From assembly GCF_001423185.1 (NCBI RefSeq), contig NZ_LMOB01000003.1, forward strand, positions 62,001 through 126,000: a stretch of 64,000 nt of DNA. The letters run 5' to 3'. The position numbers and the translations under genes were made by a program. The notes under the pieces are model-generated. The model did no database searches, had not been told where the DNA came from, and was given only the letters and a program-made list of their open reading frames with translations. This document shows, one piece after another, positions 7,242 through 15,668 of the stretch. The first letter of the stretch is position 1. Each line of letters starts with the position of its first letter. Origin of the DNA: Plantibacter sp. Leaf314. GTDB taxonomy: Bacteria > Actinomycetota > Actinomycetes > Actinomycetales > Microbacteriaceae.

Positions 7242-8051
7242 ATGTTGCACATCGGAGAGTTCGCAGGCATGACCGGCTTGAGCGTGAAGGCGCTTCGGCA
7301 CTACGACGAGAAGGGTGTGCTGGTTCCGGCCGAGGTCGATCCCGACTCCTGGTACCGCCGCTACGGCGAGGAGCAGGTGCGTTCCGGCGTGATCGTGAAG
7401 GCGCTCCGCGACGCCGGCGTGCCGCTCGACGCCGTCGGCGTCACGGTCGCGGGTGCCGATCCGTCGACTACCATCGACGTCCACCACCGCCTCGTCCTGG
7501 AGCAACGGGAGCAGGAGGACCTGGCCTTCGCGCAGGCTCGTTCAGTCGTCGCGTCGCTCGCGGCTCCGGTCGAGATCGTCGAGCGCACCCTTCCGCCCCA
7601 GCCCTACGTCGGCCGGGTACTCACCGTGCCGCGCGGCGATGAGGACGCCGTGACGGACGACGACGCGAACGAGCAGTTCTCGCAGCTGTACGTCGCCGTG
7701 CAGGAGGCCGGCGTCGGCCCGTCGGGAACCTTCTGGACGACCTTGCGTCCCGGGGAGCAGGGCGCGGTCGAGATCGTCTGCTGCTGGCCGACCTCGTCGC
7801 AGCTCGAACCGACGTGGGGCGGCGATGGGACCACGGTCGACGTCCTGCCGGAACGTACCGAGCTCGCCGCGGTCTGGCGGGCCGAGCCGGGCGTCGAGCT
7901 CCCGGAGGGCTCGACCCACCCCGCGGTCGTCGCCTTGTTCGACGCGATCGCGGAGCGGGGCATCACGATGCCGACCACCGAGCTCCGGCAGCGGGTGCTC
8001 GGCCAGACCGCCGACGAGTATGCCGTCGAGGTGTCGATCACCTTGCCGTGA
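7242..8051 (+). CDS. MerR family regulator with GyrI-like effector domain
   Basis: 269 residues. Residues 1-70 are a MerR winged HTH (IGEFAGMTGLSVKALRHYDEKGVL, YRRYGEEQ), followed by a helical dimerisation segment, then from ~105 a GyrI-like ligand-binding domain (PPQPYVGRVLTV...) of the BmrR kind. Such proteins activate drug-response genes by untwisting a long-spacer promoter. The promoter at 7205-7235 has this form, so the protein very likely controls its own gene. The start is ATG 7242, placed by the leaderless promoter. No efflux gene lies beside it; the downstream Eis-type acetyltransferase, 56 nt later and with its own -10, is the nearest candidate target. Confidence 0.85.
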   Translation: MLHIGEFAGMTGLSVKALRHYDEKGVLVPAEVDPDSWYRRYGEEQVRSGVIVKALRDAGVPLDAVGVTVAGADPSTTIDVHHRLVLEQREQEDLAFAQARSVVASLAAPVEIVERTLPPQPYVGRVLTVPRGDEDAVTDDDANEQFSQLYVAVQEAGVGPSGTFWTTLRPGEQGAVEIVCCWPTSSQLEPTWGGDGTTVDVLPERTELAAVWRAEPGVELPEGSTHPAVVALFDAIAERGITMPTTELRQRVLGQTADEYAVEVSITLP

Positions 8052-8095
8052 TGCGGTGGTCAGGCGACACCTGTCGGGCTGTCAGGGCGGGTCGT

Positions 8096-8101
8096 TAGGC
8101 T
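8096..8101 (+). promoter_or_regulatory. -10 hexamer TAGGCT of a leaderless gene
   Basis: TAGGCT ends 6 nt before GTG 8108, identifying GTG as the start of the Eis-like gene and predicting a leaderless mRNA. Confidence 0.6.
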
Positions 8102-8107
8102 GGAGTC

Positions 8108-9430
8108 GTGGCCAACAGCAAAGATTTCGACGCCCGTTACGAGCTCCGTGAGTTCCCGTTCGCGAACGGGACCGACGGTGAACCGACCCCGGAGAGCCTG
8201 GCGGCGCTCGACGCCATCGGGTTCGGCTTCCACGAGCCCACCCCGAAGCCCGAGGCGCGCAAACGCAAGGTGAACGAGTTGATCGCCGACGAAGCGGTCC
8301 TCCTCGGCGCCTACTTGCGCAACCCGCAACCCGGCTCGGTCGACGAGACCTGGCCCGCCGGCACGTTCTCCTGGTTCCCGAAGGCGCTCAGCTGGGGCGA
8401 CGGCACGTCGATCAACACGCAGGCGGTCTCCGATGTCACGGTCCGCCCGACCGAGCGCCGTCGCGGGATCCTCCGTCGCATGATGACGCACGCGCTCGAG
8501 CGCGGCGTCGCCGACGGGTATGCGATCGCGGCCCTCACCGCCAGCGAGGGGACCATCTACCGTCGCTTCGGGTTCGGCTCCGCGATCCGCGAGCGCAACG
8601 TCGTCGTGAAGCGCGCGAAGGCGCTGCCGTTCCTCGCGTCGACCACCGGCATCGTGTCCGTCGTCACCCCCGAATACCTCGCCGACGGTGTCGCGCGTCA
8701 GGTGTTCGACCGCTTCGACGAGCGCTCGATCGGTTCGATGGTCCGCAACACCGGATCCTGGCCACTGGTCCTCGGCACGCTGGGTCGCGATGGCGAGCCC
8801 GCGAAGGACACCCGTGCCGCGGTGCACCGTCCGGCCGATGGCGAAGACGTCGACGGGTACGTCACGTGGCGCATGGTCGAGCAGCCCGGTGGGCAGACCG
8901 GCATCGAGATCATCGACCTCGTCTACGCAACGGACGCCGCCTACTTGTCGCTCTGGGAGTTCCTGCTTTCCATCGACCTCAACGACGTCGTGAAGTACAA
9001 CCGTGCCCGCCTCGACGACCCGATCATCGCCGCCCTCGGCGACAACCGGGCGTACGACATCGAGCACGAAGAAGACCACGTGTGGCTGCGGGTCCTCGAC
9101 CTGCCTGCCGTCCTCGCGTCTCGTCCCTATGCGGCCGACGGCTCGCTCACCATCGCGGTGACCGACGCGCTCGGCTACGCGGCGGGCACCTTCCGCCTCG
9201 AGGTGACGGGCGGTCGCGGCACGGCGACGAAGCTGAGCGACGAGACCGATGCGGCTGGTGCGGACCTCGCGCTCGACGTCGCCGACCTCGGCGCCCTGCT
9301 GCTCGGTGCGGTCTCCCCGGTGACCCTCGCCGCCGGCGGGGTGCTGCACGCCGCCGACGAGCAGGCGCCGCTCCTCCTGCGGTCGATGCTGCAGACCCCG
9401 CGTGCCCCGCACGGGATCACCTTCTTCTAG
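8108..9430 (+). CDS. Eis-type GNAT acetyltransferase
   Basis: 440 residues, typical for the Eis (enhanced intracellular survival) family, which are hexameric acetyltransferases that can acetylate several amines of aminoglycosides and of peptides. Layout: N-terminal GNAT domain with the acetyl-CoA loop (VSDVTVRPTERRRGILRRMM, ~113-132), a second degenerate GNAT domain, then a sterol-carrier-protein-like domain (~300-440; PYAADGSLTIAVTDALG, LLLGAVSPVTLAAGG). The protein ends in TFF; in Eis proteins the C-terminal carboxylate acts in catalysis. The long frame on the opposite strand (8060-9412) is a shadow. The gene follows the MerR regulator in the same direction and may serve in drug protection, which is inference. 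Confidence 0.85.
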   Translation: MANSKDFDARYELREFPFANGTDGEPTPESLAALDAIGFGFHEPTPKPEARKRKVNELIADEAVLLGAYLRNPQPGSVDETWPAGTFSWFPKALSWGDGTSINTQAVSDVTVRPTERRRGILRRMMTHALERGVADGYAIAALTASEGTIYRRFGFGSAIRERNVVVKRAKALPFLASTTGIVSVVTPEYLADGVARQVFDRFDERSIGSMVRNTGSWPLVLGTLGRDGEPAKDTRAAVHRPADGEDVDGYVTWRMVEQPGGQTGIEIIDLVYATDAAYLSLWEFLLSIDLNDVVKYNRARLDDPIIAALGDNRAYDIEHEEDHVWLRVLDLPAVLASRPYAADGSLTIAVTDALGYAAGTFRLEVTGGRGTATKLSDETDAAGADLALDVADLGALLLGAVSPVTLAAGGVLHAADEQAPLLLRSMLQTPRAPHGITFF

Positions 9431-9505
9431 GAGGAGCTCGAAGCCTCGCCGCGACTCGGTCGCTCGATATGGTCATCAGGTGACAATGAGCAGAAGAGGG
9501 AACGC

Positions 9506-9739
9506 GTGAATGTCGCGCGTTTCATCCTCGGAGGCGTGATGATGATCGCGCTTGGCGGTTCCACGCTCGTCTTCCGGCGGCAGTTCGCCCGGATGGGCGA
9601 TCGCGAGACCACCCGGGTCTACGGAAGGGTTTGGCTGCGTCTTCGCGGGAGGAAAGCTCCCCGGCCCAGTTCGATGATCATCCCCGGTCTTGCCGGCATC
9701 GCCATCGGGATCGCGAACATCGTGCAGTCGTTCCCCTGA
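9506..9739 (+). CDS. Small membrane protein, paralogue 1
   Basis: 77 residues from GTG 9506, with GAGGGAACGC upstream as ribosome-binding site. Two hydrophobic segments: residues ~4-24 (RFILGGVMMIALGGSTLVF) and ~58-76 (SSMIIPGLAGIAIGIANIV), joined by a basic loop (RRQFARMGDRETTRVYGRVWLRLRGRK). The next gene encodes the same layout and many of the same residues, so the two come from a tandem duplication. Function unknown. Confidence 0.65.
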   Translation: MNVARFILGGVMMIALGGSTLVFRRQFARMGDRETTRVYGRVWLRLRGRKAPRPSSMIIPGLAGIAIGIANIVQSFP

Positions 9740-9789
9740 TCCCTCAGCGCGGCGGCCCGATACCTTCATGATGTGAGAACGAGCAGGCC

Positions 9790-10029
9790 ATGGAGATCGT
9801 GAATCTGGGACGGTTCATCGGAAGTGTCCTGCTGATCCTGGCCGGCTGCGCAGTGGTCGTCTTCCGAAAGCCGCTGGCGCGCGGTATCGATCGCGGCAAT
9901 ACACGCCTGCACGGAAGGCTCTGGATTCACATTCGGGGAAGACGAGCGCTGTCACCCAGCACGTTGATCGCTCCGGGAATCGCCTGGATCGCTATCGGCA
10001 TCTGGAACATCGCTCACTCTCTCGCCTGA
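9790..10029 (+). CDS. Small membrane protein, paralogue 2
   Basis: 79 residues from ATG 9790. It aligns along its full length with the product of 9506-9739: a hydrophobic N-terminal helix followed by VFRK/VFRR, a basic loop with R-x-GR-W-x-x-RGR, and a C-terminal PG-AxIAIGIxNI segment. The paralogues are separated by 50 nt. No function is known to me; the basic loop between two helices would lie in the cytoplasm by the positive-inside rule. Confidence 0.65.
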   Translation: MEIVNLGRFIGSVLLILAGCAVVVFRKPLARGIDRGNTRLHGRLWIHIRGRRALSPSTLIAPGIAWIAIGIWNIAHSLA

Positions 10030-10048
10030 ACGGGCCGGGCCAGCCCGT
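10030..10048. terminator. Short hairpin between convergent genes
   Basis: ACGGGC (10030-10035) pairs with GCCCGT (10043-10048) just after the stop of the small membrane gene and before the stop of the opposite-strand Ble-like gene. There is no T-tract; weak candidate for a two-way terminator. Confidence 0.35.
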
Positions 10049-10058
10049 GGGTCGCAAC

Positions 10059-10436
10059 TCAGTCGCGCTGCTCGATGAGAGTCAGCTGCGTGCCGTCCGG
10101 GTCGATCAGGAAGCCGGCTCGGAATCCCCAGTCCTGCATCCGCACCGGGTGGAGTCGCGGTGCTCCAGTCGTGCGTTCCGGGACGCCCGACCGTCGGATC
10201 GCGTCGGCGAGCTCGTCGACCTCGGCGACTCGCAGGCAGCACATGAAGCTGCTCGACGCCGGGTCGAGGTCGGGCGCCGGGAAGAACTCGAGCTGCAGAC
10301 CCCCGCGGACGAGGATCAGCCAGCCCTCATCGCGGAAGGTCTGCTCGAAGCCGAAGGCCGAGTAGAAGGCCTCGGTCACGTCGAAGCTGCGTGACGGCAG
10401 ATTCGGCGTCGCGCGGTCGTGCTGGGTCGCGGTCAT
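10059..10436 (-). CDS. Bleomycin-binding (Ble/VOC) family protein
   Basis: 125 residues from ATG 10436 (MTATQHDRATPNLPSRSFD). The sequence matches the Tn5 Ble type of VOC protein almost throughout: PNLPSRSFDVTEAFYSAFGF, FRDEGWLILVRGGLQLEFF, SSFMCCLRV, APRLHPVRMQDWG and LIDPDGTQLTLIEQ. Ble proteins form dimers that bind and hold bleomycin-type glycopeptides without metal catalysis. A chromosomal copy with no transposase nearby may bind another ligand. It is followed on the same strand (upstream, 38 nt) by the dienelactone hydrolase-like gene. Confidence 0.88.
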   Translation of the reverse strand: MTATQHDRATPNLPSRSFDVTEAFYSAFGFEQTFRDEGWLILVRGGLQLEFFPAPDLDPASSSFMCCLRVAEVDELADAIRRSGVPERTTGAPRLHPVRMQDWGFRAGFLIDPDGTQLTLIEQRD

Positions 10437-10474
10437 GGAGTCGATGATCGCAGCGCGACGACCGTCGGGGAAGG

Positions 10475-11302
10475 TCAATCCGTCGACGCCGGTGACGCCA
10501 GACGCTCGCGGAGGAAGGCGACCACGCGCTTGCGGGCTTCGAACGCGGGATGACCGTCGCGTTCGCGCACCTCGCCGGTGAGCACCGAGTGTGCGGTCTT
10601 CGCGAAGCCGCCGGGGTTGCCCGGTGAGGAGTCGAGTTCGATGACCTCGAAGGCGTCGCCGAGCTTCGCCGCGATGGTCGCGAATCGTTCCCGCGGCACG
10701 GCCTTGTCCTCGCTGAACCGCAGACCGAGGGCGCAGACCGATCCTTGCGCTGCGCGGGCTGCGACGGCGTCGAACTCGGCTGCGGACATGCCGGGGTCGA
10801 TCCGGCGGGCACGACTGACGGGGAACGGCGTCGACGGCTGGCTCATCACCGAGGCGAGCACATGCTCGTCGACGGCGGCCGCGAGCGCGAAGCCGCCGGA
10901 GAAGCACATGCCGATGACGCCGACACCGGGTCCTGGTGTGCGGGCGGCGAGGTCGGCTGCGAGGGCTCGGACGTGGTCGGCGACCGGCCGGTGCGCGCCG
11001 GTCGCGAACGCCTTGAACTCGGCGGACACGCACACCTTCGACACGCTGGCGAGCGTGTAGCCGAGGGTGCCCTCGCGACCGGGCGTCCCGAACGGCGACG
11101 GGATCGAGACGGTGAACCCCTCCGAGACGAGGTGCTCCGCCAACCCGAGGACCTCGGGCGTGAGCCCAGGCAACTCGGGGATGAGGACGACTCCCGGCCC
11201 TGAACCCTGCTCGAAGCGGTCGTGCGTGACGCCGCCGCCGGTGAACGGAGTCCGGACCCAGCCGGAGAGTTCGCCGGTCGGAGCGTGGTCGAGGTCGGTC
11301 AT
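10475..11302 (-). CDS. Dienelactone hydrolase family protein
   Basis: 275 residues from ATG 11302 (MTDLDHAPTGEL); the TACGCT hexamer 6 nt upstream fixes this start. It is an alpha/beta hydrolase of the DLH type: oxyanion region VVLIPELPGLTPEV, nucleophile elbow GMCFSGG with Cys as the likely nucleophile, and a late RDGHPAFEARKRVVAFL with the catalytic His. DLH enzymes open lactone rings in chloroaromatic breakdown, but most chromosomal members have unknown substrates. No aromatic-degradation genes are nearby, so a general hydrolase role is more likely. It may be co-transcribed with the Ble-like gene. Confidence 0.8.
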   Translation of the reverse strand: MTDLDHAPTGELSGWVRTPFTGGGVTHDRFEQGSGPGVVLIPELPGLTPEVLGLAEHLVSEGFTVSIPSPFGTPGREGTLGYTLASVSKVCVSAEFKAFATGAHRPVADHVRALAADLAARTPGPGVGVIGMCFSGGFALAAAVDEHVLASVMSQPSTPFPVSRARRIDPGMSAAEFDAVAARAAQGSVCALGLRFSEDKAVPRERFATIAAKLGDAFEVIELDSSPGNPGGFAKTAHSVLTGEVRERDGHPAFEARKRVVAFLRERLASPASTD

Positions 11303-11308
11303 GGGGCG

Positions 11309-11314
11309 AGCGTA
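11309..11314 (-). promoter_or_regulatory. -10 hexamer TACGCT of a leaderless gene
   Basis: On the minus strand TACGCT ends 6 nt before the ATG of the dienelactone hydrolase-like gene (11302). Confidence 0.55.
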
Positions 11315-11467
11315 ACCCCGGGGTCGCACCCGAACTGCCGGATCGTGGCACGTGTCGCCTGGGAAGCCACCCGCCGTTCACCTTCCGGCCACCGTCGCTC
11401 CTCCAACCGGCAACCCCACGCCGATGGGATGGATCCAGATCCCCGTCCCTTCGTGCCCTGGAGACCC

Positions 11468-14400
11468 ATGCCCCGCCTCAACCGCGTGTTGACGATGACC
11501 GCCGCGTGCGCCATCGGTGCAACCGCTCTCATCGCGACACCCGCCGTCGCCATCGCCGCCCCAGCGCCGGGGCTCCAGATCAACGAGGTCGAGTCCTCCG
11601 GGGGCGTCCCCGGCGACTGGATCGAGTTCACCAACACCGCCGCCACCGCTATCACGCTCGACGGCTGGGTCGTGAAGGACAACAAGGACGACAGCAACTA
11701 CGCGTTCCCCGCCGGCACCGTCGTCGAGCCCGGCGCGTTCCTCGTCGTCGAGGAGGAGCAGCTCGGGTTCGGCCTCGGCAAGGAGGACTCCGTCCGCTTG
11801 TTCGACCCGACCGCGGCACTCGCCGACGAATACTCGTGGACCGGCCACGCCGTGATCACGTACGGCGTCACCGCCGACCGCTCCGGCTGGGCCGAGACCA
11901 CCGAGTCGACGAAGGGCGTGGCGAACGTCTTCACCGCACCCGAGGTCCCCGAGACCCCCGGCGAGATCCGCATCAACGAGATCGACTCACAGCCCGCCGA
12001 CTGGGTCGAGTTCTTCAACCCCGGCACCGAGGCACTGGACATCTCCGGGTATGAGATCCGCGACAACTCCGACGACCACCGCTGGCAGTTCCTGCCCGGC
12101 ACGTCGATCGCGGCGGGCGAGTTCCTCGTCGTCGAGGAGTCGACCGTCGGCCTCGTCGGCGGCGTGGAAGCAGCCTTCCGCGACCCGATCGGCATCGGCA
12201 GCGCCGACGAGATCCGCCTCTTCGACGACGCCGGCACGCTCATCGACCGCTCCGGCACCTGGAGCGGCCACCCGGTGATCGGCGGCGACTCGCTCGCAGC
12301 GACCCTCGCCCGCTGCCCCGACGGCGAAGGCCCGTTCGTGCTCGCCAACATCACCAAGGGTGCGGCGAACGACTGCGTGCTCCCGAACCTCGCCATCAAC
12401 GAGATCGAGTCGAACGGCGACGCCACCGACTGGGTCGAGGTCGTCAACCTCGAGCCGACCGCCGTCGACCTCTCCGGCTGGACGGTCATGGACGACGACC
12501 CGGTGGGCCACGCCGACCAGACCACCCCGCTGCCCGCCGGCACGATCCTCGAGCCGGGCGCCTACTTCGTCTTCGACCAGAACGTGGACTTCGTCTTCGG
12601 GCTCGGCAACGGCGACACCGTCACCGTGCGGAACGCGGCCGGCACGACCGTCGCGCAGCACGCCTACGCGGCTCACGCTGAGGGTGTCCTCGCCCGCTGC
12701 CCCGACGGTACCGGCGACTTCGCCGACACCGCGGTCTCCACCAAGGGACTCCGCAACGCCTGCGGCAACCCGGTGCGCATCAACGAGGTCGAGTCCGACG
12801 GCGGATCGCCCGACGACTGGATCGAGCTCGTCAACCCGACCGCCGCCACGCTCGACGTCTCCGGCATCGTCGTGAAGGACGACGACGACACCCACGCATA
12901 CGCGATCCCCGCGAACACCACCATCGCGGCCGGCGGCTACCTCGTCATCGAGCGCGCGGCCCTCGGCTTCGGTCTCGGCGGCGGCGACACGGTCCGCCTC
13001 TTCGAGGGCGACGCACTCCTCGACTCCACCACGTGGGGCGAGGGACACCCGGCCACCACCTGGGGTCGCTGCCCCGACGCCACCGGTGCCTTCGCCGCGA
13101 CCAGCGAGTCGACCAAGGGCGCCGCGAACGTCTGCGCCGGCGAGATCCCCGTCGGCCCGTGGCCCGGCTCGCCCGACGTCACCGTGCTCGACACGACGCC
13201 GACGTTCCTCGAGGACAGCTCGGGCCTCGACACCCAGGTCACCGCCGACGGCGCGTTCCTCTGGGCGGTCGACAACGGCACCGGCACGTTCTGGAAGCTC
13301 GCCATCGCCGCTGACGGTTCCGTCTCGTTCGTCGACGGTTGGGAGCAGGGCAAGCGCGCCCGCTTCCAGAAGGACGCCTCGAACCCCGCTGCGGCCGGCC
13401 CCGACACCGAGGGCATCACGGTCGACGGCGCCGGGTCCGTCTATGTCGGCGTGGAGCGCGACAACAGTGTGAAGGGCACGACGCTGAACGCCGTGCTCAA
13501 GGTCGACCCGAACGCGCCCGGACCGGACGTCGTCGCCTCCGAGGAGTGGGACCTCACGGCCCTGCTGCCGACGGTCGGCGCGAACCTCGGCGTCGAAGCG
13601 GTCGAGTGGGTGGCCGACGGTGACCTCGCCGGCAAGCTCTTCGACGACAACACGAAGGCGACGTACGACCCGGCCAACTACGCGGGTCACGGCGACGGGC
13701 TGTTCTTCGTCGGCGTCGAGGACACCGGCGACGTGTACGCGTTCGCGCTGAACGCCGACGGCTCGGCCACGCTCATCTCGACGATCGACCCGGGCCTCCC
13801 GGCGGTCATGGCGCTCGACTACGACACGACCCTCGGCGTGCTGTGGGCCGTGTGCGACGACGGCTGCGCGGGCACCGGTGCGCAGATCACGCTCAACGGG
13901 ACCGAGCAGCCGGGCATCGCCCAGGTCGCCCGCCCGGCAGGCCTGCCCGACCTCAACAACGAGGGCTTCGCGACCGCGCCGGCCTCGCTGTCGGTCGACG
14001 GGAAGCGTCCCGTGTACTGGTTCGCCGACGGCTTCGCTTCCGAGGCCCTGCGTCTCGGGTCGCTGCCCGGCACGACCGCGCCGCCCGTGACGCCGCCGAC
14101 CGGTGGGGTCACGCCGCTGCCCGGCACGAGCCTCACCGAGGCCAACCGTGGCGCGATCACGCTGGCCGACACCGTGCGGCGGGGCGAGACCGTGACGGTC
14201 GGGCTCGAGGACCGGTTCGCGGCCACGGCTGTCGAGGTGTGGCTGTACTCGACGCCCGCGCGGATCGCCGCGGGCACGACGAACGCCGCCGGTGACCTGC
14301 TGGCGACCATCCCGGCCGACGCCACGCTGGGCGACCACCGGGTCGCGGTCTACGCGGCGGACGGTTCGCTCATCGGGTGGACCGAGGTGCGCGTCGTCGC

Positions 14401-14554
14401 AGCCGACGGGACGATCGTCGACGGCGCGGCCTCCGGTGGGGCGCTCGCCACGACCGGGACCGAGCTGCCCATCGGCACGATCGGGACGGGCGTGCTCCTG
14501 CTCTTGCTCGGTGGCGTCCTCGTCGCGATGCGATCGCGTCGCCGGGCGGCCTGA
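11468..14554 (+). CDS. Cell-wall-anchored protein with four lamin-tail domains and a beta-propeller
   Basis: 1028 residues from ATG 11468; earlier in-frame codons lack a signal peptide. Residues 1-32 form a secretion signal ending AIAAPAP. Four lamin-tail (LTD) domains start at residues ~38, 169, 310 and 438, each opening with INE(V/I)xS and containing DW(I/V)E, LxxSGW/xV and PAGTxxxxGxxLV. From ~555 to ~880 a domain resembling the beta-propeller of esterase-like phytase proteins follows (DTEGITVDGAGSVYVGVE, NNEGFATAP). The C-terminus is a sorting signal: LATTG (993-997), a hydrophobic helix, then RSRRRAA, of the LAxTG kind used by class E sortases. It should be displayed on the cell surface. 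LTDs often bind DNA or accompany nucleases and phosphatases, so phosphate or nucleic acid capture is possible but unproven. Confidence 0.85.
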   Translation: MPRLNRVLTMTAACAIGATALIATPAVAIAAPAPGLQINEVESSGGVPGDWIEFTNTAATAITLDGWVVKDNKDDSNYAFPAGTVVEPGAFLVVEEEQLGFGLGKEDSVRLFDPTAALADEYSWTGHAVITYGVTADRSGWAETTESTKGVANVFTAPEVPETPGEIRINEIDSQPADWVEFFNPGTEALDISGYEIRDNSDDHRWQFLPGTSIAAGEFLVVEESTVGLVGGVEAAFRDPIGIGSADEIRLFDDAGTLIDRSGTWSGHPVIGGDSLAATLARCPDGEGPFVLANITKGAANDCVLPNLAINEIESNGDATDWVEVVNLEPTAVDLSGWTVMDDDPVGHADQTTPLPAGTILEPGAYFVFDQNVDFVFGLGNGDTVTVRNAAGTTVAQHAYAAHAEGVLARCPDGTGDFADTAVSTKGLRNACGNPVRINEVESDGGSPDDWIELVNPTAATLDVSGIVVKDDDDTHAYAIPANTTIAAGGYLVIERAALGFGLGGGDTVRLFEGDALLDSTTWGEGHPATTWGRCPDATGAFAATSESTKGAANVCAGEIPVGPWPGSPDVTVLDTTPTFLEDSSGLDTQVTADGAFLWAVDNGTGTFWKLAIAADGSVSFVDGWEQGKRARFQKDASNPAAAGPDTEGITVDGAGSVYVGVERDNSVKGTTLNAVLKVDPNAPGPDVVASEEWDLTALLPTVGANLGVEAVEWVADGDLAGKLFDDNTKATYDPANYAGHGDGLFFVGVEDTGDVYAFALNADGSATLISTIDPGLPAVMALDYDTTLGVLWAVCDDGCAGTGAQITLNGTEQPGIAQVARPAGLPDLNNEGFATAPASLSVDGKRPVYWFADGFASEALRLGSLPGTTAPPVTPPTGGVTPLPGTSLTEANRGAITLADTVRRGETVTVGLEDRFAATAVEVWLYSTPARIAAGTTNAAGDLLATIPADATLGDHRVAVYAADGSLIGWTEVRVVAADGTIVDGAASGGALATTGTELPIGTIGTGVLLLLLGGVLVAMRSRRRAA

Positions 14555-14570
14555 CCCGCCGCAACACCTG

Positions 14571-14606
14571 ACGGCCCCGGGAGCGCACCAGCGCACCCGG
14601 GGCCGT
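14571..14606 (+). terminator. Rho-independent-like terminator
   Basis: ACGGCCCCGGG (14571-14581) pairs perfectly with CCCGGGGCCGT (14596-14606) 16 nt after the wall-protein stop, followed by TCCCC. The strong GC stem without a T-tract is typical of high-GC actinomycetes. Confidence 0.65.
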
Positions 14607-14647
14607 TCCCCGTCACCTGCCGGTTTCGCTGGGCCGGTGGTGATGTT

Positions 14648-14775
14648 GCCAGCGCGGTGCTGTGACGTGAGCGCGGGTCTAGGACGTGAGCGCGGGTCTC
14701 CGGAGGGGCGCGCTCGCGCGTGTGGGGTGCGCCCGGGCCGGGTCGGGTGCACTCGCGTCAGCGCACCGCGCTGGC
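14648..14775. repeat. Intergenic palindromic repeat family, copy A
   Basis: 128 bp bounded by GCCAGCGCGGTGC and CGTCAGCGCACCGCGCTGGC, which are inverted copies of each other. The interior contains two direct GACGTGAGCGCGGGTCT units and a GGAGGGGCGCGCTCGCG segment. Same length as copy C (24608) and as the second unit at 58538. It lies between the terminator of the wall-protein gene and the TipAL-like MerR gene. No coding potential. Confidence 0.85.
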
Positions 14776-14801
14776 CGAAGGCGGGGACAGGGCAGGAGTG
14801 C

Positions 14802-14807
14802 GATGCT
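14802..14807 (+). promoter_or_regulatory. -10-like GATGCT of a leaderless MerR gene
   Basis: GATGCT ends 6 nt before ATG 14814. The same hexamer at the same distance precedes the other MerR gene (7242). No clear TTGACx -35 or dyad is visible here. Confidence 0.4.
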
Positions 14808-14813
14808 GGGGCG

Positions 14814-15620
14814 ATGGACGAGCACGGGGTGACCGAGGGCGGCATGACCGTCGGCCGGGTGGCGGCCGAGATCGGGGTCAGCGTCCGCACCCTCCACCAC
14901 TGGGATGAACTCGGGGTCGCGACACCCTCGGGGAGGACGAACAGCGGCTACCGCTCGTACCTGCCCGTCGACGTCGCTCGACTCCGACGCGTCCTCCTGC
15001 TGCGCGACCTCGGCGTCCCACTGGCCCGGATCCCCACGCTCCTCACCGCGCCGGCCGCGGAACGCCGCGCGGAGCTCACGCAGCGGCGCCGCGACCTCGC
15101 CGACACGATCGCCCGGCTCGAAGACGTCGCGCGTTCCGTCGACCGCCTGCTCGAAGCGGACGAGGTCGGTGTGCTCGTCCCGGAGGACCAGCACCACGAC
15201 GTCTTCGGTGACGACTGGAACCCGACGATGGCCGAGTCCGCACGCGCTCGCTGGGGCGACTCCGCGCAGTGGGCCGAGTACGCCGAGCGGTCCGCCGAGC
15301 GCACGCCGGAGGATTGGCGTGCGGTCGTCGGCCCACTCCGGGACCTCGTCGACGAACTCGCCGAGGCCAAGCGGGTCGGGGTCGTCGCCGGATCCGAGGC
15401 GGCGAACGCCCTCGCCGAACGGCATCGAGCCGCCCTCGGCGAGTACTTCCACTGCACGCCGGCCATGCACGTGATCACCGGTCGCCTCGCGCTGACGGAG
15501 CCCGGCATGGCCGACACCTACGACCGGGTCGAGCCGGGCCTCGCCGCCTGGCTCTCGACCCTCATCGACGCGAACGCACGCACCCACGGCGTCGACCCGG
15601 AGACCGCCGTCTGGGAATGA
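14814..15620 (+). CDS. MerR family regulator with TipAS antibiotic-binding domain
   Basis: 268 residues from ATG 14814. The N-terminus is a MerR HTH (VGRVAAEIGVSVRTLHHWDELGVATPS, YRSYLPVDVARL), then a coiled dimer helix (RRAELTQRRRDLADTIARLEDV), then from ~135 a TipAS-type all-helical domain (VFGDDWNPTMAESARARWGDS, ERTPEDWRAV, YFHCTPAMHVITG). TipAL proteins trap thiopeptide antibiotics, in some cases covalently through a cysteine, and then activate transcription. A Cys is present in YFHCTP. The target genes are not obvious; the DUF2268 protease gene lies convergently 48 nt downstream. Confidence 0.85.
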   Translation: MDEHGVTEGGMTVGRVAAEIGVSVRTLHHWDELGVATPSGRTNSGYRSYLPVDVARLRRVLLLRDLGVPLARIPTLLTAPAAERRAELTQRRRDLADTIARLEDVARSVDRLLEADEVGVLVPEDQHHDVFGDDWNPTMAESARARWGDSAQWAEYAERSAERTPEDWRAVVGPLRDLVDELAEAKRVGVVAGSEAANALAERHRAALGEYFHCTPAMHVITGRLALTEPGMADTYDRVEPGLAAWLSTLIDANARTHGVDPETAVWE

Positions 15621-15668
15621 CCGCGGGCCAGCGCGGTCGGCTCAGCAAGCGCGGCCGGCTCGGTCAGC

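Noticed and set aside
15621..15668. Another copy of the palindromic repeat (GGCCAGCGCGGTCGGCTCAGC)
   Set aside because: Only ~12 bp of the left arm match; the rest is GGCTCGGTCAGCTC-type low-complexity sequence between convergent genes.
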